NCBI GenBank assembly: GCA_037127315.1
Contig: JBBBDQ010000913.1
Coordinates: forward strand, 2,716,001 to 2,780,000
DNA: 64,000 nt
Reading direction: 5' to 3'
DNA from: Ascarosepion bandense
Taxonomy: Eukaryota; Mollusca; Cephalopoda; Sepiida; Sepiidae
In this document: in pieces, positions 12,342-24,049 of the stretch
Position numbering within the stretch: the stretch's first letter is position 1
How the letters are laid out: every line of letters begins with the position of its first letter
Translations under genes and position numbers: made by a program
The notes under the pieces: model-generated
Databases searched by the model: none
The model's input: the letters and a program-made list of their open reading frames with translations, nothing else
Told to the model about the DNA's origin: nothing

Positions 12342-12400
<59 letters not shown>

Positions 12401-12413
12401 GTCAGTCTGTTTA

Positions 12414-12454
<41 letters not shown>

Positions 12455-12461
12455 CAGTCTG

Positions 12462-12500
<39 letters not shown>

Positions 12501-12511
12501 CAGTCTTTTCA

Positions 12512-12554
<43 letters not shown>

Positions 12555-12563
12555 GTCAGTCTG

Positions 12564-12610
<47 letters not shown>

Positions 12611-12672
12611 GTCTGTCTATCTATCTTCTATCTATCTATCTATCTATCTATCTAACTATCTATCTCAGTCTG

Positions 12673-12725
<53 letters not shown>

Positions 12726-12738
12726 GTCAGTCTGTTCA

Positions 12739-12779
<41 letters not shown>

Positions 12780-12838
12780 CAGTCTGTTCATATCTATCTA
12801 TCTATCTATCTATCTATCTAACTATCTATCTCAGTCTG

Positions 12839-12893
<55 letters not shown>

Positions 12894-12904
12894 CAGTCTT
12901 TTCA

Positions 12905-12943
<39 letters not shown>

Positions 12944-12956
12944 GTCAGTCTGTTCA

Positions 12957-12993
<37 letters not shown>

Positions 12994-13028
12994 CAGTCTG
13001 TTCATATCTATCTATCTATCTATCTATC
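11888..13028 (-). repeat. (TATC)n higher-order array, right arm
   Basis: About 19 blocks of TATC separated by TCAGTCTGTTCATA-like spacers, roughly every 50-60 bp. It reads as GATA with the same spacers on the minus strand. The Tyr/Leu/Ser frames it creates are not genes. Confidence 0.9.
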
Positions 13029-13327
13029 AAGAAAGAAAGAAAGAACTAAGCGACATAGAAACGAAGAAAGAAAGAAAGAAAGAAGAAGCGATATACTAGA
13101 GAAACAAAGAAACTATAAAGGATGACAGAAATAAAGAATCAATGTAGAAAGAAAAAGAAGGAAAGAAAAGTAATGTATCAAAAATGTAAGGAAGAAACAA
13201 AGAAAAGAAAAGAATTACCGGAAAAAAAAAGCAGGAAAATATGATGAAGAAATGAAATAAAGTAAATGAATAAGAGGAAACAAATAAACAAAGAAAGGAT
13301 GGAGGGAAACTGGAAAATATAACAAGC

Positions 13328-13366
<39 letters not shown>

Positions 13367-13625
13367 GTGAAAGTAAAGAAGTAATGTTAACAGAAAGAAA
13401 GGGAAAATGGGAAAAAGAGATAAAAATAAACCTGAAAAGAAAAAATGAGATAAAGAAAGAAAGAAAGAAAAAACAGAAAGAAAGAAAGAAATGATACATC
13501 AAGTCTGTAAAAATGAACAAGCAAAAAATAAATGAAAGAGAAGATAATAAAAAGTAAGACATAGAAAATAAATAGGAAAAAGGAAACCAAGTGAAGAAAA
13601 AATTAAGAGGAAAAGCAAGCAGTGA

Positions 13626-13665
<40 letters not shown>

Positions 13666-14440
13666 AAAGGATAAAGGAAAGTATAGAGAGAAGAGGAAAA
13701 GATGGTTGATGAGGTAGGGAGTACAAATGAGAATACAAAGAAAGAAAGAAAGAGCAGGAATGAAGGAAAATGGAAGAAAGATAAATACAAGATGAAAAGA
13801 AAAATAGCAATACCCAAAAGAAGGAAGGAAGGAAGGAAGGAAGGAAGGAAGGTTCGAGAAAGAAAGACAGAAAGAGATACGGGATACATCAGGAATGTAA
13901 TAAAGGAAGAAACATACAAACAAAGGAGTAACTAAATAAAAAACAAGGACAGGAAGATGTCATAAGTGAAGTGAAGAAAAAGAGGTAAAGAATAATGAAA
14001 GCAAGAAACAAACAAAAAAAAATGAAGTAGAGAAATGAGAGAAATGAAAGAAAGAAAATAGAAAGGAAAGAAAATAGAAAAAAGTGAAACTGAAAATTAA
14101 AAAAGAAGAAATAAACAAAGGAAGGAAGGAAGGAAGGAAGGAAGGAAGGACGGAAAGAAGGAAGAAAGGAAGGAAGGAATGAAGGTAGGGAGGGAGAGAG
14201 GAAGGAAGAAAAGAACAAAGGAAGGAAGGAAGAGAGGGAGAGAGGAAGAAATGAAGGAAGGGAAGAAGGAAGTGAGGGAGGAGAAAAGGAAGTGAGGAAG
14301 GAAGAATGTAAGGGAGGGAGGGAGGGAGGAAGGAAGGAAGAGAGGAAGAAAGGAAGGAAGGAATTGAGGGAAGAAGGAAGGAAGGAAGGAAAGAAGGAAG
14401 GATAGCTAACATAGTAAGAGACAAATAAGGTTTGGATATA
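13029..14440. repeat. Purine-rich tract: (GAAA)n, (GA)n, (GGAA)n
   Basis: Long asymmetric A/G strand with a (GA)n run at 13330-13362, (GAAA)n near 13628 and (GGAA)n at 13823-13850 and 14118-14400. Pure purine/pyrimidine strands of this length can form triplex DNA. Ser/Phe/Leu-rich minus-strand frames are artefacts. Confidence 0.85.
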
Positions 14441-14559
14441 TCAAGAATGAAAGAAAGGGCTAAAGAAATGCAAGTAAATAGAGAAAAACATCTTTTGTGA
14501 CACAAGAAGCAGAATAAGGGATGAAATACTCATAAATTTATTATAGATTTTTCTTTCAC

Positions 14560-14632
<73 letters not shown>

Positions 14633-14967
14633 AAACCTATTTAACAAATGTTGCAATGAACTCTAAGCGACGGCTGGGTGACTGAAGCGATAACATGGAC
14701 GACGTTGTACAAAATGGCTGACGAGTGACTGGAAGAATATCTTGCGCGACATTTTCCCGTCCGTTACACTACCTTCCCCACTGTAAATCAGCCGATCTGA
14801 GGCGTAGACCACCATGCATCCCTTCTCTCCAGCCTGGTTTGTACTCGCAACAAAATCTTCTTCAAAGTCTTCGCACCCCAATAACTATTATTAAGATGTA
14901 GACACTTCGTACGCTTCATTTGTCTGTCTTGTGGCTGTTGTTACTAACATGAAATAAGCAGCGGAGC
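14441..14967. other. (TG)n and a short low-copy segment
   Basis: (TG)n at 14562-14627. The segment 14650-14940 has balanced composition and a 72-codon minus frame (14663-14881), with acidic MGCEDFEEDF at its start and no family I recognise. The stretch 14650-14768 begins TGT and ends ACA on minus like a long terminal repeat, but this is too little to call one. Confidence 0.4.
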
Positions 14968-15014
<47 letters not shown>

Positions 15015-15117
15015 TTATATGTATATGATGTAAAAAGGTATATATATATATATATATGTTTGTGATAAATATACATAATTGTCTATATATATATATATTT
15101 ATATATGTATAATTATG

Positions 15118-15149
<32 letters not shown>

Positions 15150-15380
15150 ATATAAAAAAGGTATACATAAATATGTATGTATATATGTATATATATATAT
15201 TTGTGATAAATATAGATAATTGTCTCTCTCTTTCTATATATATATATGATGTAAAAAAGGTATACATAAATATGTATGTATATATGTATATATATATTTG
15301 ATAAATATAGATAATTTTCTATATATATATATATATTTGTGTTTGTATCTGCATGTACAAACTCGCATATATATACAGAC

Positions 15381-15445
<65 letters not shown>

Positions 15446-15560
15446 CAGTGACAGGGAGAGAGAGAGAGTATAGCACATCTACTGCTGCTAATAATAAACC
15501 AGTGCTCGATGCAAAGTAACGGAACTAAAATTTGTAATAATAATAATAATAATAATAATG
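14968..15560. repeat. TA/TATG/GA microsatellite cluster
   Basis: Alternating TA and TATG tracts with three imperfect repeats of a unit containing TGTGATAAATATA. A (GA)n run lies at 15415-15440 and (TAA)n at 15538-15559. Confidence 0.85.
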
Positions 15561-15589
15561 AATATATATTCTGTACCTCAGTGTTTAGT

Positions 15590-15800
15590 ACATTTTTTTT
15601 TTTAATCATATCACCCCAAGCAAGGCGGTAACGCCACTGATGCGCAGGGGGCTACGTAAGGGTAAAAAGAATGGAAAAGAGAAAGCTGGAAACCACATCC
15701 TAAACAGGAAACAAGGGATGAGCCTCTTCACCTGTTCAATAGATGTGGGTGGAGTGTGAACCGGGCGATAGTTTAGTCTATCTACTCCAATTAAAATATC
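15590..15800 (-). mobile_element. SINE-3 with LINE-type 3' tail
   Basis: On minus a unique body (GAACAGGTGAAGAGGCTCAT, then GGTTTCC-like CT-rich sequence) ends in the tail GTAGCCCCCTGCGCATC ... GGGGTGATATGATTAAAA. The same tail closes the LINE copies at 58540 and 61915, but no reverse transcriptase is present. A short element carrying a LINE tail is the usual sign of dependence on that LINE. Confidence 0.7.
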
Positions 15801-15902
15801 AGAGTTTCATATTAAAGGCACGATAATCGACACCCGACGATTCCAAATCCGTGTTGAGCCACTGGTGAAGGATGAAACGCATATTTATTATATAATTACC
15901 GG

Positions 15903-15954
<52 letters not shown>

Positions 15955-16449
15955 TAATATCCTTTAGTATTTGCTTAGTTTAATTGCACGAAGGATTTTA
16001 TTCTAATGAGAAATCTGTGTGAAAAATTAACTGTGTTGCAATAAAAATAAGTCAGATAAATTTAACAATCCATTAGTGATAATTTATCTCGAGACTATTT
16101 CTAATATTCACGAAATTTTACTTTCATCATATATATAGGGAAAGAAAGAAAGAAAGACAGACAAGCAGACAGAGAGAAAAAGGCAAATAAGCAGAGAGAG
16201 CCAGAGACAAAAAAAGAGTGAAAGTAAGTGTTGTGGACACCTGAAGTCTGCATCTTCATCGCTAAGTTTTTGTGTGTAAGTACAAATGTCGGTCCCTTAG
16301 GTTCAACATACTGGTGGAAACTTTGTATTATCACGTAGTAACGCAGAGTAACTTGCCAGGTCGCTGACTCGTATTTTTCTCTCTGACTACTCGTTACTTA
16401 TATTAGGAGGGAAAGTCCACTATCCCTAGACAGGTGAGTTCAGCATAAC

Positions 16450-16497
<48 letters not shown>

Positions 16498-16764
16498 GTG
16501 ATTATACAAAATGGTTGCTGTCCTAAACAGAAGAATTATAAAGTAATTCTGATCTTTGTTAAATGGCTACATTTAAATAAACAAGATCGTCACCCACTCT
16601 TATACATACAACTGTTTGTTTAAAGACAGTATATATATATATATATATTATCACAAAAACAATCTCATACATAACAATGTTTTAAATTTATTTATTTAAA
16701 TATTATTTTTTAATAGATACTTGTATTTGAATAGATACACTGTTTTTAATTAAATAGTGTATCA
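15801..16764. other. Low-copy AT-rich DNA with TA and GATA tracts
   Basis: (TA)n at 15908-15951, (GATA)n at 16451-16498 and (TA)n at 16631-16648. A GAAA/GACA run lies near 16140. No gene or element ends recognised. Confidence 0.5.
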
Positions 16765-16897
16765 CCGATAGCTTAAGGAGTAGGCCCTAGGACTGACACC
16801 AAATTGGTCTAGTTTTGATCTCGGCTGGAAGTAAGTGGATGTTTAGTCACACTGATGAGCTGTCATACCGCGAAACAGAATTGTATGTTGATGACTA

Positions 16898-16902
<5 letters not shown>
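16765..16902 (+). mobile_element. Hammerhead SINE, subfamily 2, with decayed ribozyme
   Basis: tRNA-like head, the body with CACACTGATGAGCTG-like text, and a (TA)n tail at 16903-16945. The hammerhead (16847-16890) keeps CTGATGA, GAA and stem III ACA-GAAT-TGT. Stem II (GCTGT/ACCGC) and stem I each have a mismatch. Confidence 0.65.
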
Positions 16903-16948
<46 letters not shown>

Positions 16949-16949
16949 G

Positions 16950-17150
16950 TCCTGAATATTTCGAGACATTTTGTTATGAAAATATGTGCCATTCGTGAGG
17001 ATTGGAACCTGCGTCCCCTAACAACATAGAGGAAGACTTCAATTGATCTAATGCGTCTTAGATCTCTCGATCACTAATGATTTGACAGTTTAAACGAAGC
17101 TGAATCAAGCTTTATAAACACAAATTTTCAATTTTTTATAATATCTATCT
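16950..17150 (-). mobile_element. SINE-4, tRNA-Leu/Ser-like head
   Basis: On minus GATCGAGAGATCTAAGACGC resembles the A-box region of a leucine- or serine-type tRNA. After a long variable-arm-like stretch comes B box GGTTCCAATCC. The tail after the B box resembles the unit of the 176-bp tandem repeat at 24050. Divergence is clear, so it is a retroposed copy, not a tRNA gene. Confidence 0.5.
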
Positions 17151-17303
17151 CTGTTCTGAAAGTGCATCTTAATGTAAACAAATATAAACAGAATATCTTA
17201 CAGAATGTTCCGGAGAATTACGAAATAGATTTACAACAGACATATTGTAATTTATTTGTTTGAACATTATTTCTGATATATGCTAATATTTAAACAGATA
17301 CTC

Positions 17304-17309
<6 letters not shown>

Positions 17310-17349
<40 letters not shown>

Positions 17350-17815
17350 CATTAAATAATATAGACAAGTTTTGTCTGTTTATTTTATTTAAATTTTTTT
17401 CAGATTCTCTGATGAGCTTTATAGCATTATCATTAAATGAAGAAAGCAAATTACAATATTAATACTTAATTTTTTTTAATAATCCTATCTAAGCTTTCGG
17501 CTTACGTAAGCCATTTTCAAAGATATCAAATTACATTATATATTATAAACACAGACAAACAAAAATGACAAACTGTTTTTGTCTAAGATTTCCATGCAAC
17601 ATCAAACTCGTGCATTTAAACAAACTAGTGTGTATTAGATTGAATGATCAAAAGAATTACGTATCAATATTGTAATTTTCTTTCTTCATTTAACGATAAT
17701 GCTGTTAAGCTTATCATAGAATATGAAAAAAAATACATAAAATAGACAAAACTTGTCTATATTATTTAATGAAACATGCATTAATGAAAAAATGCTATCT
17801 AAATACACACACACA

Positions 17816-17895
<80 letters not shown>
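17310..17895. mobile_element. Inverted pair of PLE terminal fragments
   Basis: 17340-17525 (minus sense) and 17640-17800 (plus sense) are imperfect inverted copies of the PLE 3' region also present at 2580-2780. A hammerhead-like box (17495-17521, minus) has hairpin GGCTTACGTAAGCC before GAAA, but its core is TTGAAAA. (CA)n and (TA)n follow at 17820-17895. Confidence 0.65.
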
Positions 17896-17896
<1 letters not shown>

Positions 17897-17937
17897 TGCA
17901 TTTTTAAACGAGTTATAACGTTATAACGCGACTTAGG

Positions 17938-19170
17938 TTTCTATCACGAGTGGTGACTTCAGGCGATTTTTAATAATTGATTTTACCGTTTACCATTTTT
18001 CTTTTTATGAATGCTCTTGTAATGTGTTTTATTTGAACGCTCACGTGGCAGGGAATTTTGGAACACGCAATTTTTAAATTAAAACGAATCATGGCATTTT
18101 TATCCGTGGTTGTATGAACCTAAGAGGTATTTCTTTGTGTGGATGCATTTAGTCATAATTTTCGTTCTTTCATTCAACAGTTCGTTTTTGTTTGGGAATA
18201 GCATAATTTCTAAATTTTCTTCTTGGCATAGTATACATATTTTGTCAGCGTTTTAAATCTTTGTTGTTTTTAAAATGATTCACGTTATGTCTGGGCCTTT
18301 TCCATATTTCGATTTTAATTTCCACGCGTGGCTAGCCAATTTTGTACAGTTTTTTTAATTTTTCTATTTAGAATGTAGACCTGTGATTAAACCACCTGGT
18401 CTTAAAGGTGTCTTTGGTTAAGCCCAAATATATTTTATTTTGGCAATTTGGGTCATGTACTTATTCCTTGTAAATTATTTCTTTTGTGTTGCAGAGTCCT
18501 TTGTTTGTGCTTTTTTTAACGGTGCTATTTAAGCGATTTGTTTTTTTATGAAACTATCTAAATTACTAGTGCAACTCTAGCTTAGTTTGATTGTGTTTCT
18601 GCTGAAAGTCTTATTTAGTTCTGATTCTTCTGGAAAGTGTCTATCCATTATTTAAAAAAATATTTGTCCTATTTGGGTCTTTACCTCTAAATTAAATGCT
18701 GGGTTGAACCAGATAATATTTCGTTCTCTATTATCGTTTCTGATTTGTCTGTTTGGTTGAAAATTAAATTGTAAAATGTTTTTAAGGTCAGATTTTCATA
18801 GTGTATCCTCATAGATAATTTTCTTTTCATTAAATATTGATTTGTTTGACGAATTATTAGATAGACTGTGTTCTATTCCTTTGTAAATGTGTTTAATTAT
18901 ACTTTTTGGGTGATTGGATTTTGTATTTATGTATTACAACTTAGTCTTTGTTTTCATGTATGGCGAGATATTTCTAGTTTGTAAACTAAGTTCTACATCT
19001 AAATATTGTACCACTTTGTTTTTTGTATCTACTATAATATCAAAATCTAGTTCTTTGAATAATTTCAAATGCTCTTTCATTTTTTTATCATTTTCTCTTT
19101 TGTTGTCTGGTGCTATCATTAATCAGTCATCTTTATATAATCCGTGGTTGTCAATTGGATAATTCCAATT
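17938..19170 (-). pseudogene. Penelope-like reverse transcriptase/GIY-YIG remnant
   Basis: Minus-strand pieces follow PLE order. The late reverse transcriptase block is FDIIVDTKNKVVQYLDVEL (19119-18934). Next come NIIWFNPAFNLEVKTQIG, then the nuclease block KIYLGLTKDTFKTRW. The C terminus (NELLNERTKIMTKCIHTKKY, then LLGSYNHG) stops at 18100-18102. Frames shift between pieces, so it is dead. A hammerhead-like stretch lies downstream at 17938-17962 (CTGAAGT, short hairpin, GAAA). Confidence 0.8.
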
Positions 19171-19547
19171 CAAAAATTCGACAATATAATTGTATTAAAG
19201 AATTTTTAATACAAATGTGCACTGATCTAACCTTATTATGACCAAAAACTAAGTATTAAACAATCAATCAATGAATCAATCAATGAATCAATCAATATAT
19301 ATATATGAGCGTCACCGTCCAAGAATAAAAATAATGTAATTATATTTTTATATATACGTGTTCCTAGTTGTTTTCTAGCGGTAGTATATATTAACTGCAT
19401 TTACATTTTTGAAGATCAGCATGGAATGTAAAACCAAGAAGCAGGAAGAGAATTTTACATGCTAGAAATGCAAGAAAAGAAAATTATAACAAATAACTTT
19501 TGTATAACCAATTCATCAGTATAATAAGAAAAACATGTCCCCAATGT
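19171..19547. other. Low-copy AT-rich DNA
   Basis: A short (AATC)n-like run at 19260-19298 and a TA tract. Nothing else recognised. Confidence 0.5.
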
Positions 19548-20287
19548 AGTCAGTCAATTTAGTGCCATACGTGATACACGCTTTGTGCGATCATGTCTCG
19601 AAAAAGACATGACTGACTGGGCAGAAGATTATCCTGCAGTAGGTTGCCATTGCTTTCTGCGGTAGACTGGTGAATTATATTATTATATTAATAAGTAGTA
19701 ATTAGTGGGGGATCAGTTTATTACTTCATGACAATAGAAAACCGATCACCCACTTTATGCCCAGTAGAAGCCTTAATCATGTTTCTATTATATTCCGTCA
19801 GTCAGTTAAGTGCCATACGTGATACACGCTTGGCGATCATGTCTCGAAAAAGACATGACTGACTGGGCAGAAGATTATCCCGCAGTAGGTTGCCATTGCT
19901 TTCTGCAGTAGACTGGTTGCCGACCAAGCCTATAGAACCCAATCTGTACTGTTATTTGACTCATAGGTAGAGGAAGAAGATATGAATTATATTATTAAGT
20001 AGTAATTAGAGGGGGATCAGTTTATTACTTGATAACAATAGAAAACCGATCCCCCACTTTATGCCCAATAGAAGCTTTAATTTTCTTTTCAACTATTCAG
20101 TCAGTCAGTTGAGTGCCATATGTGATAAACGCCTGGGCGATCATGTCTCTTTCGAGACATGACTGACTGGGTAGAAGATTATCCCGCAGTAGGTTACGAT
20201 TGCTTTCTACGGTAGACTGGTTGCCGACCAAGGCTATAGAACCCAATCTGTCCTGCTATTTAACCCATAACTGGAGGGAAGGGTATT
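19548..20287 (-). repeat. Tandem array of SINE-2-derived units
   Basis: The motif AGTGCCATACGTGATACACG recurs (with substitutions) at 19561, 19809 and 20112, spacings of 248 and 303 bp. Each unit holds the SINE-2 central block and 3' hairpin plus a linker containing AGTAATTAGAGGGGGATCAG. The short first unit lacks about 55 bp. It is the same unit, on the opposite strand, as the array at 29950. Confidence 0.85.
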
Positions 20288-20515
20288 ACAGCACTTAAAT
20301 TCATAAATTCTAAGTACCACAAACGAACCAACATTTTCCGGTGTCTGGTTGTCGGAACTACTAAGGTAATTGAATTTATTGATGTCTTATCCTAAAAAGC
20401 AGAAACACACTTTTCTTACTCACGGTTTTGTCTTTCATTCCAACCTGAAGAAGCCGAACCCAACATGCGCCGAGTTCGACGAAATGCGTCGTTTAAAAGC
20501 TTTTCCACTCTATCA
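20288..20515 (+). mobile_element. PLE-type terminal fragment with hammerhead-like motif
   Basis: CTGAAGA (20445-20451), then a hairpin pairing GCCGAAC with GTTCGAC (one mismatch), then GAAA (20481-20484). This order matches the conserved core of PLE hammerheads. No coding part remains. A short (GATA)n follows. Confidence 0.5.
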
Positions 20516-20576
20516 TAGATAGATAGATAGATATTTAGAATTTATAACTTAAGTATGTTACATCACTATAATATAC

Positions 20577-21224
20577 AGTACTGTGCAAATATATCAGGAC
20601 AATAACTATTTTATCTTTTATGAGGCATCAAAATAAAGTTTAAAATCACCCCTGTCCTTACACTTTTGCACACTACCGGTAATGTGCAAAACTATTAGGA
20701 CAGGGGTGATTTTTCTAAAAACCTCACTGAAATTCAAATGCAGGGGGAAAAGCCAAGTAAATTGCTAATAAATATTGATTATTTAAAACTAGGTGTAAAA
20801 AATGTATTAAAAAGAAGTTATATTTAATTTTTATTATTTTCTTTTAAACAAGCTTTTTTGGAACTACTCATTATTCTATTATCCTTGGATATGACTGACA
20901 TTTTTCTTATCCCCCCCCTCTCAAATTGATAATCTAATGTTACTTCGCAAGACACACTTTGGGAACAAATACAAGCTGCTTGGCAGGAGATATCATTAGA
21001 TACATTGAAGAAGCTTGTGATGTCAATGCCTGACAGAATGAAGGCTGTGATCAAAGCAAAAGGCTATTATACTAAATATTAATTTATTTTGTAAGAAGTA
21101 TTTTTTCTTGTTAAAGCATTTGTTGAGTAAATCAAATAAAATTACTTTAATGAAATTGTTTATTTTCTGTCAATATGCCTCACAAAAGATAAAATAGTTC
21201 TCGTCCTAATACTTTTGCACAGTA
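20577..21224 (+). mobile_element. Tc1-like transposon, internally deleted
   Basis: Terminal inverted repeats of about 50 bp begin AGTACTGTGCAAA and end TTTTGCACAGTA. Frame 20945-21082 is the transposase C terminus: LWEQIQAAWQEISLDTLKKL, then MPDRMKAVIKAKGYYTKY and stop. The catalytic DDE core is missing. A second inverted pair (GGGGTGATTTT arms) meets head to head near 20682. Confidence 0.8.
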
Positions 21225-21249
21225 ATCTCTCTCTCTTTCTATATATATT

Positions 21250-21286
<37 letters not shown>

Positions 21287-21377
21287 AGGTGCGATTGGTA
21301 AATTGTCGCAATTATTTTGATGCCTCATGAAAGATAAAGTAGTTCTTGTCCTAATACTTTCGCACAGTACGTATATA
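21225..21377. repeat. TC/TA tract and isolated transposon end
   Basis: (TC)n and (TA)n to 21284. Then a mariner-like end (CCAGGTGCGATTGGTAAATT) is fused to the right inverted repeat of the Tc1-like family, ending at about 21371. Confidence 0.55.
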
Positions 21378-22165
21378 TATAATATCACTACAAAAGCAGC
21401 CCTTTTTTTTCGACACTATCCATCTCTTAACAAGTGATTAGTTCCATTTCGACTAATAATGCTGATCTCTATTTTAATCAAATATTAATTTTAGTGTCTG
21501 TTCTTGTATTCTTTAGATTAGAAATTGCTTTGTTTTAATTGGTCCGTTCTGTCTATGTAACAATGCCTCCTTGATTAAGGGGTTTTGGTGAGTCTTGAAC
21601 CTTTTGAAACCCTCCAACTTGAAATAGAATTCATCACTTGATAAGACACGGATAGTGTCGTAAATGTCTACTGTTGTAGTGATATCTAAACTTATTTATA
21701 AATGGAACTTTGTCTGTGTGTGTGTATGTGTGTGTCCGTTACCTATAGACTTAGAAACGGCTGAACTGATTTTCTTGAAAATTTACACAGTTCTACTATA
21801 AGCGTCTGCGAGTGTTCTTAGTTAGGTTTTGTGTCGAGGTACTCCCGATAAATATCAAAAATCGATAATCGAAAAAATTGGGTTATAGAAGGAGTGGTCC
21901 GATTTTAATCAAATTTGATACACTCATAGACAAAGACATAAGAAACGATATTCAGAAGTTTCAAGGTTGCAGTTCTTACAATAGCGCAGAAAATCAGTGA
22001 TATATATATATAAAAGCTTTCGTTACACCCGAGCAACGCCGAACTATACTGCTAGTTATAACATATTTATATTATAAATTGTAAATAAATATTATTCGCT
22101 TTAATTTTTATTTGTGCACTTTTTTAAGAATAATATTTCTTTGGATACGGAATCTTATTCCATCC
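21378..22165 (+). mobile_element. PLE-type terminal repeats, inverted pair, interrupted by a Helitron
   Basis: 21378-21470 (minus sense) and 21590-21684 (plus sense) are inverted copies with text like CACTTGATAAGACACGGATA and AGTGTCG, a hammerhead-like box with a damaged core. The right copy resumes at 22056 after the Helitron and runs to the (TA)n at 22169. The order is inferred from the uninterrupted paralogue at 8095-8256. Confidence 0.6.
21685..22055 (+). mobile_element. Non-autonomous Helitron, clean insertion
   Basis: Starts TCTAAACTT and ends ACTGCTAG, flanked by A on the left and T on the right, with no target duplication. The 3' palindrome (CCCGAGCAACGCCG) is slightly mutated. The 8.2 kb paralogue shows the same flanks joined without the element. 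At 371 bp it is the shortest complete copy here. Confidence 0.8.
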
Positions 22166-22166
22166 A

Positions 22167-22612
<446 letters not shown>

Positions 22613-22627
22613 TTCATTTCTAAATGA

Positions 22628-23044
22628 GTTATTTGGCGACCCACGTTTTTACCTTTCGGTGTCTTCAGGTGATTGACAATAACTGATTTTACCTTTTCTT
22701 AAAACGCTCACGTAAGAGGGATCTTTTATGAATGCGCAGTTTTCAAAATTAGGAGAAGCTACTTAAAAGTCTTAGATCAATTTTTATCCGTCATTGTATG
22801 ATCCTAGTAGGTATTTGTCGGTATGGTTACACTTAGACATAATTTCTGTTCTTTCATTTAGTAATTCGTCTTTATTTGGGAACAACATAACAGCCAACTT
22901 TTCCTCCTGGTACAATTTACATATTTTACCACCGTTTTAAGACTTGGCTGTTTTTATCATACTCCGCGTTATGTCTGGATCTTTTCCATATTTTAATTTT
23001 AATTTCCACACGTGGCTAGCAAGTGTTGTACAATTTTTAAGTTT

Positions 23045-23050
<6 letters not shown>
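22628..23050 (-). pseudogene. Penelope-like element C terminus
   Basis: Minus frame ending in a stop at 22784-22786 reads LYQEEKLAVMLFPNKDELLN, then ERTEIMSKCNHTDKYLLGSY, close to the remnant at 18100. Downstream CTGAAGACACC (about 22663) starts a hammerhead-like box whose GAAAC has become AAAAC. It is 5'-truncated at the TA tract near 23050. Confidence 0.75.
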
Positions 23051-23082
<32 letters not shown>

Positions 23083-23626
23083 CCAGGTAAAACTTAGAGG
23101 GGAAATAGCCATTTTCAACGTCATTTTAAGACATGCATTCTCAGCCCCGTTTAAACAAAGAATGAGGTAAAATTCTAAGCCCAGATCTTTGTTCTAGTGA
23201 AGGAATGGGTTGAGGGATATTGGTTTTTATAGGGTTAAGCTATAGGAATGTTGGTAGTGGGAGGTATGTGGTTTGATCCTTCAGTTAGTCGTAGTAGGTA
23301 ATGAGGAAGTAACTGCTTCGTCAAATTTTTTAAAAAACCTTGTTGTCACTAACTGGAAGAATAGAATAATTATTGAAGTTTATACTTATTTCTATGACGA
23401 CACATACTCATGATCTTCCTCACTTTATTTAGGAGTATATTCTGGTATTGAAATTTCAAAATTTTAATTTTTTCTGTATTGGGTTTTATACGGTTAAGCT
23501 AGCGGATTTTTAGTAGTAATTTCTTCTTTGGTAGTGGAAGGTATGTAGCTTGACCCTTGAGTTAGTAGTGGTAGGTAGGGGGGAAGTAACTGCTTAGCCA
23601 AATTTTTTTTAAAGCGTTATTGTGAC

Positions 23627-23688
<62 letters not shown>

Positions 23689-24049
23689 CACAAAGAGTTT
23701 GTCACTTTAACTGAGCAGGTTCATGCCGAATTCAAAGTTTCGTGAGGACACCGTTATGATATTTTCACTCGCCAGGGCTGGTATTGTTTTTGCACTCACA
23801 CAAACAAATGAATTTATTTTCCCACAATGTTTTGGTCTCGCTGATGTGATGGGTGGTTAAATTTACCGTCGAAATGGTCAACCGATTTAAGAAAATTAAT
23901 CTTTTTTTTATATATCTAATAAATATTATCTCTGTAAATAAATAAACTTAATTACAATGAGCCCTCAGGCTAGATCAGTGTTAATATTTAATATTAATAG
24001 CATTCTTTGGGATTCACCACAAAGATATTTTGTCGAATTTATGACCAAT
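23051..24049. repeat. Unclassified dispersed repeat with internal duplication
   Basis: About 23225-23330 and 23485-23605 are direct copies sharing GGTTAAGCTA, GGAGGTATGT-like and GGAAGTAACTGCTT blocks. (TA)n at 23633-23685 separates them from 23690-23795, which matches 380-480. 23800-24049 is unassigned. Confidence 0.55.

Noticed and set aside
11882..13125. Very long Tyr/Leu/Ser open frames (up to 304 codons)
   Set aside because: They are translations of (TATC)n repeats in all three frames. No start context, no complexity.
13096..14505. Phe/Ser/Leu-rich frames that look like multi-pass membrane proteins
   Set aside because: They follow from purine-rich (GAAA/GGAA) DNA read on the other strand. 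The same applies at 28847-29810, 50451-51194, 56789-58586 and 62496-63869.
14650..14768. Short long terminal repeat (TGT...ACA)
   Set aside because: Only 119 bp, with no second copy, primer-binding site or coding region.
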